Assembly (NCBI GenBank): GCA_009784355.1
Contig: WRBU01000083.1
Span: 1-6,061, forward strand
Reading direction: 5' to 3'
DNA length: 6,061 nucleotides
Source of the DNA: Defluviitaleaceae bacterium
Lineage (GTDB): Bacteria > Bacillota > Clostridia > Lachnospirales > WRAX01
Made by a program: the position numbers and the translations under genes. The notes beneath the pieces were generated by a model. It was not told the DNA's origin and did not search any database. It worked only from the letters and a program-made list of their open reading frames with translations. Positions 5,746 through 6,061 of the stretch are shown one piece after another (positions within the stretch are counted from its first letter, which is position 1; each line of letters begins with the position of its first letter).

Positions 5746-6061
5746 CTAACGACCACATCTGCCGTTACGCAAGCCTGTGCCATTGCCAAAACCTGCACAT
5801 AGACCGCCAAGACCTGTTGAGCAACTGCCGTTTTCTACGCACCAGTCATAACGCTCAATAAAACTTTCACGGGCTGATATGTCGACAAGCCCTTGAGCAA
5901 TAAAGCTGTCAAGTCTTGTGATAAAATCGACACGGCTCAAAAATGTGCCGTCTTCTGCACGCATAAGCCCTTGACCATCTAGGCACAATGCCATAGCACT
6001 GCCACCACATCTTGCACCTTGGTTAAACCTTTGGTTAGCAAAAGCAACAGAACTTACACCA
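5746..6061 (-). CDS. Probable exported cysteine-containing protein, C-terminal part only
   Basis: The reading frame is open from the right edge to a TAG at 5746-5748, giving 104 residues. I do not recognise the family. The first visible residues, GVSSVAFANQ, look like the end of a signal peptide with a possible cleavage after AFA, so the true start lies outside the window. An ATG at 5992-5994 would give a shorter 82-residue version without the leader, which I consider less likely. Six cysteines are visible (18, 26, 74, 80, 88, 102 of the visible part), an even number that would allow disulfides in an exported protein. The middle (about 39-72) is a likely helical, charged region and the last 27 residues are rich in Gly, with Asn and Cys. 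It shares the bidirectional terminator with the convergent gene. Confidence 0.6.
   Translation of the reverse strand, partial: GVSSVAFANQRFNQGARCGGSAMALCLDGQGLMRAEDGTFLSRVDFITRLDSFIAQGLVDISARESFIERYDWCVENGSCSTGLGGLCAGFGNGTGLRNGRCGR

Noticed and set aside
1..6061. CRISPR array, tRNA, rRNA, transposase or insertion sequence ends around the R-M genes
   Set aside because: I looked for regularly spaced repeats, tRNA-like cloverleaf sequence and terminal inverted or target-site repeats at the edges of the R-M pair and saw none.

Overview
This window looks like chromosomal DNA from a low-to-moderate GC Bacillota, most likely class Clostridia. The basis is strong AGGAGG-type ribosome binding sites, a textbook sigma-A promoter (TTGACA-N17-TATAAT), a 7-1-7 Fur-type operator, and protein families that I recall from clostridial genomes. 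I cannot name a species.

Layout. Positions 1-4937 hold a leftward run of five genes on the minus strand. In transcription order they are: an ABC exporter subunit with a degenerate nucleotide site (start near 4913-4937, end 3153); a GNAT acetyltransferase (3150-2659); a DNA cytosine-5 methyltransferase (2653-1565); an Eco47II/Sau96I-type type II restriction endonuclease (1646-861); and the N-terminal membrane domain of a second ABC exporter subunit (813 to beyond the window edge). Junctions are tight: a 2-nt gap, a stop codon inside the next Shine-Dalgarno sequence, an 82-nt overlap, then a 47-nt gap. The genes are therefore probably co-transcribed. The region from about 4938 to 5228 is a divergent regulatory region with a Fur-like box in front of the ABC operon and a consensus promoter for the rightward gene. 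Positions 5229-5702 encode a small membrane-anchored protein of unknown function. It ends in a perfect 15-bp bidirectional terminator (5701-5736), shared with a convergent, truncated, cysteine-containing and probably secreted protein (5746 to the right edge).

How the genes work together. The two ABC genes look like the two halves of one heterodimeric exporter (BmrCD / LmrCD / TM287-288 type). The first half carries the inactive-type site (Asp after Walker B, Gln in place of the switch His), and the order degenerate subunit then partner is the usual one. Between them sits a complete restriction-modification pair that has no evident tie to transport, plus a GNAT gene translationally coupled to the first transporter gene. 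The most interesting reading is that a GGNCC/GGWCC-type restriction-modification cassette has settled inside a transporter operon, possibly under iron control, without breaking the reading of either neighbour. Other points worth a second look are the missing conventional start codon at the correct N-terminus of the first ABC gene, the Fur-like box, and the absence of GGWCC sites in the window.
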